A DNA stretch of 64,000 bases from Calonectria ilicicola (lineage: Eukaryota; Ascomycota; Sordariomycetes; Hypocreales; Nectriaceae). A program made the translations under genes and the position numbers. Under the pieces are notes generated by a model that saw only the letters and a program-made list of their open reading frames with translations, ran no database searches and had not been told where the DNA came from. Positions 10,835-21,349 of this stretch are shown piece by piece. Numbering within the stretch: position 1 is the first letter of the stretch; the number at the start of each line of letters is the position of its first letter. The DNA is taken from assembly GCA_020809705.1 (NCBI GenBank), contig CP085830.1, positions 992,001 to 1,056,000 on the forward strand, read 5' to 3'.

Positions 10835-12401
10835 ATGGTTCACGTGAAGTCAGTGTTTCTTTGGGCATGGGGTGTTTTCTCCTTCACATCAAACTTTGTC
10901 GCCTCAGCTCATAAAAGTTCACCATTGTATCCTTCCACCACGCAGCAGAAGCCGCTGGCGCAAGTTGATAGTCATCGGACCTTCCAGCCCGGAAAATTCA
11001 CGAAGAAGCAGCAAGACGGGACAATATGTAAAACAAACGGAGAAAACCAATGGACCGGTACTGTTGATGTCGCGCACGATAGGCGACTATTTTATTGGGT
11101 TTTCGACAGCCGCAATGATCCAGAGCACGACCCCATTATTTTGTGGTTGAACGGGTACGTGGTTCCAATTTGGCTCCAACCCTCCACACTGAAGCACTAA
11201 TATGACTGCTAGTGGTCCAGGAGGATCCTCCATGATGGGGCTTTTCACCGAACTTGGCCCCTGCTTGGTTACATTGGATAGCAGCGACACCGCCGCTAAT
11301 CCGTATAGTTGGAACAACAACGCTTCTGTCATCTTTGTCGATCAACCTGCTGGCACCGGGTTTTCATCCGTCACTCCAGGATCTCCTTACCCAGATACGG
11401 ATGCAAAGTCTGCAGTGGATCTTTCTTTCTTCCTCAATGTCTTCTTCAGTGAAATATTTCCTGATCGAGCTCAACTTCCTATCCACATTGCTGGAGAGAG
11501 CTATGGAGGACATTACGTGCCGGAGTTGACCAACCATATCCTGCAAAATCGCGCTTACAATTCGCGAAATTCTTTTGTTGGAAACATTAGCTCGATTGTT
11601 CTAGTGAATGCCCTCATTGAGAATAGTGCTCCACCTATTGGGTCTTGGCAGTTGCTTTGCTCTGATTACCGGGGGCAGGTTTTAAACGAAACTACGTGTG
11701 ACAAGATAGCCGCAGCTATTCCAGAATGTGAAAGGTTGGCCTACGACTGCCGGCGGTTGAATGACAAAAACACGTGTTTTGGGGCAAACCTCTACTGTAT
11801 GGAAGAAATCACAACTTTCTACCAATCTGAGATTGAAGCTGGAAGGAGAAGCCCGTATAATAGTGAGTTGATATCCTGCTTTGATCGATATACCACTAAG
11901 CAGTATCCAGTACATCTTCCCTGCACAAATGTGCCATTTTGTTGGGATGATACAAGAGGAAATTATTCCACGTATCTATCTCAACCTCATATTTTGCCAT
12001 CACTTGACTTCCCTGCTGATTTCAAATTCCAGGCCGTGAATTTAGACCTAAATGCCGGCTTCGAGAGGACCAAGTCGGAATTTCAATCCAATGTTGATAA
12101 ATTAACCAATATCTTGGAATCAGGAATTAAGGTCCTTGTGGTTAATGGAAATGAGGACTTCATTGTCAACACGCCAGGCCAAATGATTATGTATGAATCT
12201 TTGCCATGGAGCGGTCAGGCAAGCTATCGGGCTTCATCTTGGAAGACCCTTGGGGAGGATCAGGGTGTTTGGAAAACGAGCCAGGGCGGGAGATTGATGT
12301 TTGTGGGTGTTGATGGGGCCGGCCACGCAGCTCCAGGCGACCAGCCAGAAATCATTGAAAGCGTTGTCCGCGCATGGATCCATGCTGGGAGAATTGTCTA
12401 G
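10835..12401 (+). CDS. Secreted serine carboxypeptidase (peptidase family S10)
   Basis: Two exons, 10835-11154 and 11213-12401, are joined by a 58-bp GT-AG intron that rebuilds the substrate-binding motif LWLNGGPGGSS. The product has 502 residues. The first 25 or so ([13 protein letters not shown]...VASA) form a signal peptide, so the enzyme is probably secreted or vacuolar. The catalytic triad is visible: Ser203 in [11 protein letters not shown], Asp422 in NGNEDFIVN and His478 in [12 protein letters not shown]. The last two differ slightly from the yeast forms (GDADFICN and GAGHMVP), as is common in fungal S10 paralogues. Cysteines for disulfides and several N-glycosylation sites are present. 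It should remove C-terminal amino acids from peptides, at acidic pH if it behaves like its family. I chose the first ATG because a signal peptide follows immediately. Confidence 0.93.
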
Positions 12402-13158
12402 CGTGGGATCATTGGGGAGAAACCGTGTTCCAAAAGTCATCAACTAACATGCGCAAAATCCAATCTCAAGAATTCCTTTGGGTATCGTATCATGAACCAA
12501 GCTCTCTTGAACCATCTACTCAATTGGAACTAACTGCTCAGGTGAAGACGGCGGTCCGGATTGCCTCATTAGGATAAGCCCCATCAACATTGTTGAGAAT
12601 GAGGCGTCCTCGTAGACTAGAAGCGCGGCAAACTTATTGCAGCACATCATGGTGAAGATGTCAAAATTCTAAAATGTTAAGAAGCTCTAGAATAAGAAAT
12701 ATTCGACATTTAATTTCTCTTGGCTTTACATTTGCGGCAGAGGTTTAAGTTGGGAAGACCACCGTGCGACTTTGGCTTCAAACCTGCTTGGTCCGCGCTC
12801 CAATTGAGAGTCCTGTAGCGGGCACCACCCGGGTAAATTGACAGTGAGGCGCTAGCCATGGCCTCGCACGCTCTTTCTCACCTTACGACTCTCTTGTAAC
12901 ATCAAGTGACATCCCCAATGCGTGACCTAAGCATAAATCCCTCACCGAGATGCCATGTTGCGATTGGCCACCATTCACAAAGTGGATTTTGCAGATCACG
13001 CGGTCCAGAAAACCAGCTCAGCCAGCCAGATTGATTAGGGGCAGAACAGCTGAGAGCGGGGGATTGATCAACCATTGTGCGTTCCTAGCAGCAAAAAGAG
13101 AGCTTGCAATTTTTGCATCAATCACAATTGTATCCTGAATTTCATTGGCCCGCACAAA
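12402..13158. other. Intergenic region
   Basis: No gene is supported. Short open frames lack motifs. The last few hundred bases are presumably the promoter of the short-chain dehydrogenase gene. Confidence 0.5.
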
Positions 13159-14067
13159 ATGGCTTTCGAAGGTCGCTTGGCAATTATTTCCGGGGGTATC
13201 GGTACGTCGAATTGACCCATGTTTCCATTTAAACCTGCTCGGTTGTTGAAGTCTAATTGTGGTTAGGTGGCCTCGGAAGCGCTATCGGCAAGGTGTTTCA
13301 TGAGCAAGGTGCCAAGCTAGCTCTTCTATACGCGCCCTTTGAGGCAGACAAAGTCGATCAAGTCTTGGAAGAAGTCTACGGGTCGAGTCAGACTGAGGGA
13401 ATTGCAACTTATTCTTGCGACATTACCAGCCCCCAGTCTGTTGAAGAGGCATTTGCTGCCATTGCATCTGACAATGCCGCATTCCCAAGCTTCCTGATCA
13501 ACAGCGCTGGATACGTCAACCTGACACCCTTAGAGGAGACCACCCCCGAGGACAGTCTTCGCCACTACATGATTAATCTTTATGGCCCAACCCTGACTGG
13601 TCAAGTCTTTACGCGCATGTATCTCAAAGCCAAGGCCAACCAAGACAAAGTCTCTAGTGCGCGAATCATCAACATTGCAAGCCAGGCCGCACATGTGGCA
13701 TTGGACAACCATGGCGCGTACTGTGCCTCCAAGGCCGGTCTTATAGGCTTGACAAAGTGCCAGGCCAATGAATGGGGCGTTCATGGAATCACAGCCAACT
13801 CAGTGAGTCCAGGGCCCGTGATGACAGCCCTTGGGAAAAAGGCATGGGGTGATGAGAAGGTTCGAACAGAGTAAGTAATACTTCCGATTCTCACCATTAA
13901 TATTGCTATGTACTAAATAAATTGCTAGATATTTGAAGGGTGTTCCAACTGGCGATCTGGCTGAACCAGAAGAGGTTGCAAACATGGTGTACTTTTTGTG
14001 CCAGGATTCATCCAAAAACATCAATGGCGCTGACTTTAGACTTGACGGAGGATACACAGCTCGGTGA
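13159..14067 (+). CDS. Short-chain dehydrogenase/reductase (classical SDR)
   Basis: Three exons are placed: 13159-13201 (only 43 nt), 13267-13870 and 13929-14067, giving 261 residues. The first join completes the dinucleotide-binding motif SGGIGGLG at residues 11-18, which confirms the tiny first exon. NSAG follows near residue 93, and the catalytic residues Ser153, Tyr166 and Lys170 have the exact S-13-Y-4-K spacing (in NIASQAA and YCASK). The C-terminus PEEVANMVYFLCQD...GADFRLDGGY is typical of the 3-oxoacyl-ACP reductase-like branch of the family. The enzyme should be an NAD(P)-dependent oxidoreductase of the cytosol. The substrate cannot be told from sequence. No pathway partner is adjacent: the neighbours are a carboxypeptidase and an F-box protein. 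Confidence 0.92.
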
Positions 14068-14892
14068 TTTGAAATCTCGATTGACACGTACTATCACAAA
14101 ATATTATTCGTAAATTGTAGCTAAATTCAACTTGGGTTCTTTAAAAAAAAACCAAAAAGAAATGAATCTTTTTGATCTCCAACCTCGAGTCTCTGAATAA
14201 TAGGTATGAAGCCTAAAGCTTTTCACACAATGGACATGGATTGTGTACAATACAACCCTTGAAAGATTATCACCTCTTTACTTTTTCCTACTATTTTTTT
14301 TTAGGAGGGGGGCTTAATAAGGAAAAAAAATATATAAAAAAAAATAAAATAAATAAATTAGATATATAATTTTATTTTATTTATTATTATTTATTTCTAA
14401 GCATTAGCTTGATATTTTGAGTAGTCAAGTTCTGTGATGCCTTATTGGAAAATGTCACTGAGGCACAATCTTTCAGGGGTTGTATTGTAATGAGGATGAA
14501 TGTTAAGCGAGGTCGAGTTAACCTGATCAGGAAATTATTTTAGGCAGACGCGGCCGTTGAGGCCCATTATTAAAGGTGGAAATCATGGTACGCGCAAGAT
14601 GCCATGACATGACATGAGTGAAGTTTTGACACCGGAGCGGTCATGGCCTATGTTCGCTTGTTACAGTAATCTTATCCGACGGCTCTATTCTATTTCAATA
14701 TGGTAAATTGATGCTAAATTACTGATCCAAGGAGCACTCCAGAGGATGAGTTGGCTGTGTCGGCAGGCATCCGTGACCCTCTGTCAATAGCGGGGCGACA
14801 GGACTCTTCACCTTGATTGACCGAAGAATCGGTGCACGAAGCAAGTACATACCATTGCGGAGAAGACCTATTACAAGGCAAGATAAAAAAGA
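14068..14892. other. AT-rich intergenic stretch with A/T palindrome
   Basis: No gene is supported. Around 14300-14400 is a nearly pure A/T segment. It contains complementary arms of repeated ATAAAATAAATA type and TTTATTTTATTTAT type that could form a hairpin. Confidence 0.5.
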
Positions 14893-15708
14893 ATGGCATC
14901 CCAAGTCCGCAATCCCTGTCGGCGTGAAGCTGCGTCTTGCTCTGATGTTATGAATACTTCTGAACTTTTGGAATGCATTCTGCTGCAGCTCGACCTCCGA
15001 ACTCTCCTCACAAAAGCACAGCTTGTATGTCGCTCATGGCGGAGTCTGGTTCAAACTTCTCCCTCATTGCAGCAGAAACTCTTCTTGCTGCCCATCGGAA
15101 CCAAAAACGTGGCAAATAGCAACCGCGATGCACACAGCGTACAACTCAATCCATTGCTAGAAGATGAGTTTCCGCCATTTTTCCAAGGTACTTGGAGCGG
15201 TGACCTTGCCGTCGATTTGCCATGGACCAAAAAGAAGCTCAAAACGTTCCTGCGTCCAGACGCCAGCTGGCGACGCATGCTTGTAAGCCAACCACCCGTG
15301 TCCAAGCTCGGAACCGTAAGTTTCAGGGCAGCCCAGTGGTTTTACTATGAGACCGTCCGGGTTACCAAACTGCAAAGGGGCGTCCGTATGGCGGACCTGT
15401 TCGACCTATGCTTCGACCCGGTATTGGCAACGGTTCAGATTGCCTGGGCCTTGAGAAGGTATCCCTTAGATAATCGTTGGCAAATGTTTGCACAGAAAAT
15501 CTGGCCTTATGTGCAGCGTGCCGAAAGCGAGGTCGACATTCTCGTCTTTCTCCACTCTGCGTCAAGCTGTTGTGACGAAGAAAACATGGAAGAGGATACC
15601 TTGCAACCGCATCAACAGATTGTTGAGTTTGTTGAGAAGTCTGAAACTTCTTCAGAGATAGATAAGGAGGTAGAATGGATGGAATCCAGAGAGGGTATGT
15701 TTGACTGA
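14893..15708 (+). CDS. F-box domain protein
   Basis: A single exon encodes 271 residues. Residues about 20-60 form an F-box (MNTSELLECILLQLDLRTLLTKAQLV split as ELLECILLQL and LVCRSWRSLVQTSP). This is the pattern of the common small fungal F-box family, with conserved LFLLP and RRMLVSQPP segments further on. F-box proteins bind Skp1 and give SCF ubiquitin ligases their substrate specificity; the target of this one is unknown. The middle part has a motif resembling PLGTV/LGTVSFRAA found in that family, and the C-terminal 60 residues are acidic. No intron is needed. I chose the ATG at 14893 as the first in frame. Confidence 0.8.
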   Translation: MASQVRNPCRREAASCSDVMNTSELLECILLQLDLRTLLTKAQLVCRSWRSLVQTSPSLQQKLFLLPIGTKNVANSNRDAHSVQLNPLLEDEFPPFFQGTWSGDLAVDLPWTKKKLKTFLRPDASWRRMLVSQPPVSKLGTVSFRAAQWFYYETVRVTKLQRGVRMADLFDLCFDPVLATVQIAWALRRYPLDNRWQMFAQKIWPYVQRAESEVDILVFLHSASSCCDEENMEEDTLQPHQQIVEFVEKSETSSEIDKEVEWMESREGMFD

Positions 15709-16353
15709 GCTGAAAGTTAGCCTTGCCGAGTACATGCAGCTATTTACCACAGCGCTTACGCAAATTCGGTTCTTAGCCAAAGGCGTCAACTAGGTTCGAG
15801 TTCTATGCATCAAGCTAGACGCTTGAATATCGAGGAGAAGCGGCAGGGGGCTCGACCATATATCTTCAGGAAAGCATTCCTCTTGTCTGGACCGGGCGCG
15901 ATAATTTGATGGAATGTTACCAGTGGCGCGAGTCGAAGGCGATGTGGCGGTATCTTCATGGTCGGTCATCCACATTTTGGTATGCTGCTATCCAGATGGC
16001 AGGACTCGCGGGGACTTTGAGGGGATAGTCATTCATGAGAACCGAGCGCTATATTGTCGGTTCTTGAGAGGAACCGGAAGTGTAAATGTGGTCAGAAGAT
16101 TTGTTGGAGAGGTTGTGCTGGAGATATAAATCCCCTGTTGGAGTGTTGTTATGGCCATTAGACAAAACATCGGATGTCTCGTAGGTAGATCGAGAATTAA
16201 CACTGAACGGCCAAAAACACGGGCAACAAGTCCACGAGATAGAATACTACTCTATCCAGGCTTCCATATGATACGTCGGAAATAATCCAAAAGCAATAAG
16301 CAGAACCGTCGAGGCTTATTTATCCTGTCATTTAAGTCAGAAAATACGAGTAC
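15709..16353. other. Intergenic region
   Basis: No gene is supported. A 71-codon plus-strand frame at 15914-16129 and a fragment reading WRESKAMWRYLHGRS in another frame look mildly protein-like. They do not extend or match anything I recognise. Confidence 0.4.
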
Positions 16354-17362
16354 TCAACATGTTTGACGGGAATCCAGATCTACCAATTCGAGGGAATGAA
16401 ACTCAGCTGGGGGTGCCACTTCGTGATAAGGAAGCGTCACTCGGTCTGGAAAACACAGAGTATCAGAGTTTTCGTCGAGTTCGGAGGGATTAAATTCCAG
16501 GTTGACATCAGGAGCTTTATTACGTGTAAACTCGTTTCGAAATACTGCAGGAATTATTTTGCAAGGGTCCGTCCCCTTCGGGCGCTCGCTAGTTCTTGTG
16601 CTATATCTCTTCCCTATAATCAAATAAAACGGATCATCCGGTTTCAACTTGACTTTTGGGTCTTGATGACGAGCCTGGAACGATTTCCATGACACCAATC
16701 CGCGTCGATGGAGAAGGTAGAACCATTGCGCCCTAAATTTATTAGTTTACATCCCAGCACCCAATGTAATTGATAACTCACGTAAAGTCACGGCAGCCAT
16801 TAGGGTGACACAGGATTTGCGTCTGTTGGCCCCTTTTAACCGATGACGCATTTGGATCCAATGCCTCGGATCGCGCCACTATTATATACCTAAAAGGTAA
16901 TAATTTTTGGGCGGCAACGACGTATTCCTGCACCTTCTTCCCTTCCGGTATGTGGAATCTAAAGGAAGCCATGGCGCGAGCAGAGGGCTGTGCGCCATGG
17001 GACTGTTCTGTCAAAGTGACGTCGTTGCAATCCAAACGGCCATTGTTATCCGGAGTCTCAACGGAGGCTCGCACACTCAGGCAATCCTTCACGTTGCCCT
17101 CCTTGACGTATCTGAATCTAATCCATGGTTGTTATTATATCCATAGCAATTAAAACAATACTACTTACGGGTGCTTAATCACAAAGCGGAACACCCAATG
17201 GTTCTTCTTCTTTCTGGCAGCACGCTTGTTCTTGTCAACTGTGCTTCCCATGGATAGGGCTTCGACATAGCATGCAGTGACGATGGAAGCCATCATTTGC
17301 TGCTGCCGCTTTCCCCATTCCTGCTCAATGGGAACACTCTTCTTTGAAAATCGCGCCGGCAT
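16354..17362 (-). CDS. Hypothetical three-exon protein
   Basis: Minus-strand exons are 17362-17169, 17117-16782 and 16732-16354. Introns of 51 and 49 bp have GTAAGT and GTGAGT donors, giving 302 residues. An alternative acceptor for the first intron at 17112 would remove two residues in frame. The N-terminus (MPARFSKKSVPIEQ) has no signal peptide. A basic stretch KNKRAARKKKNHWVF sits near residue 50. The middle contains FRFHIPEGKKVQEYVV and the C-terminal part DPFYLIIGKRYSTRTSERP. I do not recognise the family. Consistent frames across both splices and the uniform codon pattern support a real gene. The basic patch could be a nuclear or nucleolar signal, but that is inference. Confidence 0.65.
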
Positions 17363-17744
17363 GATGCAACGAATAACCGAAGGTTAAATTTAAGAGTCGA
17401 GGGGATATTAGAAAACGAGGTATATCTGAAAATCGCAACAATGAGAAGAGCATAGGCAAAGTTCTAATGTGGCTGTTGATACGAAGACGATTTCACGCTC
17501 GTTCAGAAGAATTTTCCGTCCTTAATATATTCGTCCATTATTCAGTTAATCATTGGCTTGAAATACGACTTCTAAAACCCAGAGAGTGATTCAACCCGTA
17601 GTTTCCTATCCGACATGTTTTTTCACAGTGATTCATATATTCTTGACGTTCAATTTGTCCTCGAGCTAAAAGAGGACTTCTGAAAAACAATCAGTGATTC
17701 ATCGAACCATTTTCCGATCCAGCCATATATTTTAAGTCTGTTTT

Positions 17745-17772
17745 GCGCGCACAAACGGTGCACACATAAGGC
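17745..17772. repeat. Solo copy of MITE-like terminal repeat
   Basis: The end matches the left terminus of the element at 18214, with an internal deletion. It begins GCGCGCACA, and the 16 nt GGTGCACACATAAGGC at 17757-17772 are identical to 18235-18250. It could be the remnant of a second copy or the outer end of a larger nested structure. Confidence 0.6.
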
Positions 17773-18213
17773 TATTCAGCGAGGGACTTTCTGGGAAAAC
17801 CCTCAAACAGTTCAAAGAGAATTGAAAAGCAACATATTATTTTACCATGAATAGTTTGATGAAAATAAAATTATTTGGTTTATTTTTGATCGCGATATTG
17901 AGCTGAAGTCATTTGTGTGCATCGTGTAGTATCCCTCACATCACCTTATGCAGGCTGAGCTGATGAGGAAAACGGAATGTCTAGACTACATTAGTCCCAC
18001 TACTCAAATATTTATAAACTAGTAAAAGAATAATAAGATCGATAGTTCTAGGTTGTGTATGCCAATCCTCCCACCTCCTAGTACAACACTGTCTGGGATA
18101 CACATCCACCAATTCTCGGCATGATCCATTTAGATAAAATCCATGAACTTTATAATTGCAGACCCAGTTCTTCATGTATGCGAACGGCTTTGATTATTAT
18201 TCAGTATTCCCGG

Positions 18214-18435
18214 GCGCACACATACATTTTGCTAGGTGCACACATAAGGCATCTGCATTTAACATCAAAATAAAGAAATAAGAATAAAATAAATAATTTT
18301 ATATATATTTCTAAACTTATTTATAATAAAAATAAGTTAAGGTTTTGGTACTTTCTTTAGACTATCTTAGGATTTCCCAGAAAAGCCCTAGCTAAGTAGT
18401 TTGATATGTGCACCTAGCAAAATGTCTGTGTGCGC
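18214..18435. mobile_element. MITE-like element with about 29-bp terminal inverted repeats
   Basis: The left end (GCGCACACATACATTTTGCT, continuing to about 18242) and the reverse complement of the right end (from 18435 inward, GCGCACACAGACATTTTGCT and onward) match at about 28 of 29 positions. The interior is about 160 bp, very AT-rich and without coding capacity. That fits a non-autonomous DNA transposon. I could not define a convincing target-site duplication. The element ends only 20 bp beyond the 3' end of the hydratase-like gene, so it may supply part of that transcript's 3' untranslated region. Confidence 0.75.
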
Positions 18436-18454
18436 GCAGCAAAACTTTTATTAT

Positions 18455-19623
18455 TTATCCGAAGTTCTTTACAATCTCAACAATGCCATATCCTGTCACA
18501 GGATTACCCTGGTACGTGCCAGTAAACGTAAGGTAGCCCTCATACGCTGGAGATGCTCCATTGTCACTATTCATTTCCTGATTTTCAGTGATAACTTCAA
18601 GTTTGAACGTGCTCCCATCTGCAAACTCGAGCCCGAACTGTTGCTCGTAGGTGATGTTTGTATAAGGAGATGTCCATGTGCGGCCAGCCGTATCTAGAGA
18701 ATTAACGGGGACGACTGCTTGAACGCCAGGGGATTGTCGAATGCTAGCGAATTGCGCTTTGACACCATTTCCATAGTCAACCACCCAGGCAGAAACTGGA
18801 ACGGAAAGAGTATCGCTTGAGTTGGAAGGAGAAATGTGTAATTGGAACCAATGCCACGAAGCTGCGCTCGCCGAACTCTTTGTCGTGATTGTGGGCGTGA
18901 CAGGAGAATTGAACTGTCTGTCAAACCAAGTGAAAGAGTTCTCGGGGTCAACCTCAATTTTGGTTTCATTGACTGTTAGTGTTCCCCATGTTCTGGCTCT
19001 CGGGATGGCCCATTCAAAGGAGTAGGCGTTGCTCAGGATAAAAGCCCCTGTACCACCATTGACTAGCGCCGGGGACTGAGTGTTGAAGGTGAGATTGATG
19101 TGGACACCAGGAACGTTGCTCTCAACATGCAGTCCCGCAAGAGGGTCAGTATCAGAGATTGCATACATCGTAAATCCAGGTCCCTTGAGATCAGCAAGTC
19201 CGGTAGTCTGGTCATAGAACGTAGCATTATCAGTTATATTCTGCATCTGAGAATAGGTATGGGTCTCTAGATCGAGAAATGCGCTCCGAGTGATGATCTT
19301 TCCCGAAGGATCATTAATCATGTGGGTAATGACCAAATAATTTCCACCATCATAACTGGTGATATAGGATGAAGTCCAAAAGGAGTCGGTTGTAACATTT
19401 TGGGACTCTGTCAGAGAAGCAGCCAGATCGAATAAACCGGGGATGTTGTCCTATGCAATGTGCATCAGTCTTTTGAAGCACAAGCCAGTGGATTTATTGT
19501 CTGGTGGGAGCATACCAAACCGCCATGCGATAAGGACAGGTCATCAGGCTTATACTTGGACGGATTTTGTCCCAGTACCAACCAAGGCAAGAAAAGAAAT
19601 GCAGCTTTTGTGGAAGAAAACAT
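18455..19623 (-). CDS. Secreted hydratase-like protein (kievitone hydratase / Diels-Alderase-like family)
   Basis: Exon 1 is 19623-19516 (36 codons) and exon 2 is 19450-18455, with a 65-bp intron (GTATGC donor, GCATAG acceptor), giving 367 residues. The N-terminus MFSSTKAAFLFLPWLVLG is a signal peptide. The body has features I associate with the CrtC/AttH-like beta-barrel hydratases of ascomycetes: FWTSSYITSYDGGNYLVITH, an AYSFEWAIPRA segment, FTWFDRQF, and a C-terminal Y-x-G-Y-L-T-F-T-G-T-Y stretch. Members include kievitone hydratase, which hydrates a bean phytoalexin, and pericyclases of polyketide pathways. No polyketide synthase is nearby, so phytoalexin or other secreted hydratase activity is more likely than a cluster enzyme. 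The substrate is unknown. A MITE-like element lies directly downstream. Confidence 0.72.
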
Positions 19624-20280
19624 GGTGGTGAATACTTGGTCGAGTGTGGTGGATGATTATCTGATGTCTCAAATCCGGTCACTTCACCTCTTTTATAGAC
19701 TGGCGGAAGCAGTTATCTTAATTCCCATCCGCGGAAGGATCGGGAAATTTTAGCATATACCCGAACGATTATTTCATTTTGCACCTCAACCTCCATGCCT
19801 CCAATCAATGATGCACATGATATCCACAATTCTATTCAGAACTGAGTTTTTGAACTCAGGGGGCTTTCGAATGGAACCGTTGCCGATGACTAATCGGCCG
19901 CAGAGAGCAGTTCAAACCCGGCAAGGATGATCGTGTCAAGTATCCGATGGGGCCTGCAGACTTTAGAAGAAGTTTAATGTTCCGCTCATCAGATTTTAAC
20001 ATCTCACAATGAGCAGCTAAAGCATGTTTTTGATTCCAGGCTCTGCCGGTCTACAACTTCTATTACTTCGTTAGTCATAATCTTCAACTACGACCCATTT
20101 CCACCCCAAAAGAAAGAGGATTTTCACTGCCCTTGGAACGGTTGAAATCGCTGTTACATGAAATCGCGTGAGGGGAGAATGCTGAAAGTATTATACACCA
20201 TCACCGATGTGTCCCTTTGAATCCTAAAAAGGAGATTTAAAACCATTCCATTAAAAAAGGAAAATATAGAAACTCAAACA
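19624..20280. other. Intergenic region
   Basis: This is probably the promoter of the hydratase-like gene plus the 3' region of the kinase-like gene. Both are on the minus strand. No other gene is seen. Confidence 0.5.
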
Positions 20281-21349
20281 TCAGTTTGTGGAGCTATCTG
20301 CCTTGCTAGGAATGCCATGACGGTTTCGGTGCCTTGCTTCAAACACGTCAAGTGCGTGCATGTTGTCCAGGTTCAATTTTAACCCAGCCTTGGACATGAC
20401 TCGATCCATAAGACGCTTATCCTTGTCATCGGCATAGCTTTTCTCCCGTAGTGCCCATATCAAAAAGCTGTAGGGAGCCCATGAAGTGAATTCAAAGTCA
20501 ATTACGGTCATCGGATTCGATGGATCCGCTGGGTCCTCCATTATAAAGTTACTGTAGTGTAAATCACACCAGCACATCTTCAGGCCTTCGGGTATCAGGT
20601 CGACTCTCTCTGGGGTATTGCATGATGATGTGGACTGGAAATTGCGTTAGTGCTGCCTCTATCTGCGTGTTTCGAGTACCAGTATCACTGGCAAGACCTA
20701 CCTCGATGTAATGATTAATGTAGTCCTCGAGCTCCTTCAAAGTTTCAAAATCTGCCGGTGCTGTAGCAGTATCAATATCCCACCGTCCAAATACCTTGTT
20801 GATCATTCGACCACCACCTTCTGGTCCTGGGGGAGTTTCAGGTGCCGGGGAGAGCTTCAGGAGAAAGCAAATGAAATCTGCAATCCTGTCTCTAAACAAT
20901 CCAGCCAAGGTCTTATTTTCTTCGGACTCGGTAGGTATGAATTCTTCTAGCGAAGAGCCATCAGCATCTGTGTGCGGCCTTTTGGTAAACTCAAGATCAA
21001 GCAAGACTTGATCAATGCCCACTCCGGGCATATATTCCATGATTATGAAGCCGAAGCCACAACCATCGATGCTAGCCTCAAACCAATCATAGACTTCGGG
21101 GATGCGAAATATCTTCCTCAAATCGTCGTTTTTCAGCAACTCTTCTTGCACGTAGGATTGTGTATTCGCTTCGCATCGCATCTTCTCTCCGTCCAAGTCG
21201 TACTTTACCCAGACGGGGGCTTCGGAGCCTTCCGGAGTGAAGGTGAATCCTGGAACGTGGTTTTCCAATGTTCTTTTCTTGCTCTGTTCCCAATGAGCGT
21301 CAGCCGCTGTAATCATTGCATCTTGGTCGAAAACCGTAGGAGGGTTCAT
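20281..21349 (-). CDS. Aminoglycoside-phosphotransferase-like (APH) kinase-fold protein
   Basis: Exons are 21349-20702 and 20634-20281, with a 67-bp intron (GTAGGT donor, CACTAAC branch site, TTCCAG acceptor), giving 333 residues. Protein-kinase-like fold motifs are present: Lys49 in VWVKY with Glu60 downstream, a hinge GFIIMEYMPG at 100-109, the catalytic loop CDLHYSN with Asp240 and Asn245, and the metal-binding VIDFEF with Asp262. The His that usually precedes the catalytic Cys-Asp in this fungal family (HCD) is Trp here (WCD). Fungal members are numerous and mostly uncharacterised; the phosphate acceptor is probably a small molecule. I chose the ATG at 21349 because the upstream extension (41 residues in frame) is hydrophobic and unlike the family. 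Confidence 0.8.

Larger units (their letters stand above)
17363..18454. other. AT-rich intergenic stretch holding MITE-like repeats
   Basis: No gene is supported. The segment contains one clear inverted-repeat element (18214-18435) and a related solo end at 17745-17772. The rest is AT-rich. It separates two minus-strand genes. Confidence 0.6.

Noticed and set aside
14300..14400. A/T palindrome as a second copy of the MITE-like element
   Set aside because: It shares only simple ATAAAATAAATAA-type sequence with the element at 18214 and lacks its terminal repeats.
15740..16130. Possible pseudogene fragments after the F-box gene
   Set aside because: Short protein-like phrases occur in several frames but none extends or matches a family I can name.
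10835..21349. Secondary-metabolite cluster around the dehydrogenase, hydratase-like and kinase-like genes
   Set aside because: No polyketide synthase, peptide synthetase, terpene cyclase or P450 is present. The genes are on mixed strands with long spacers.
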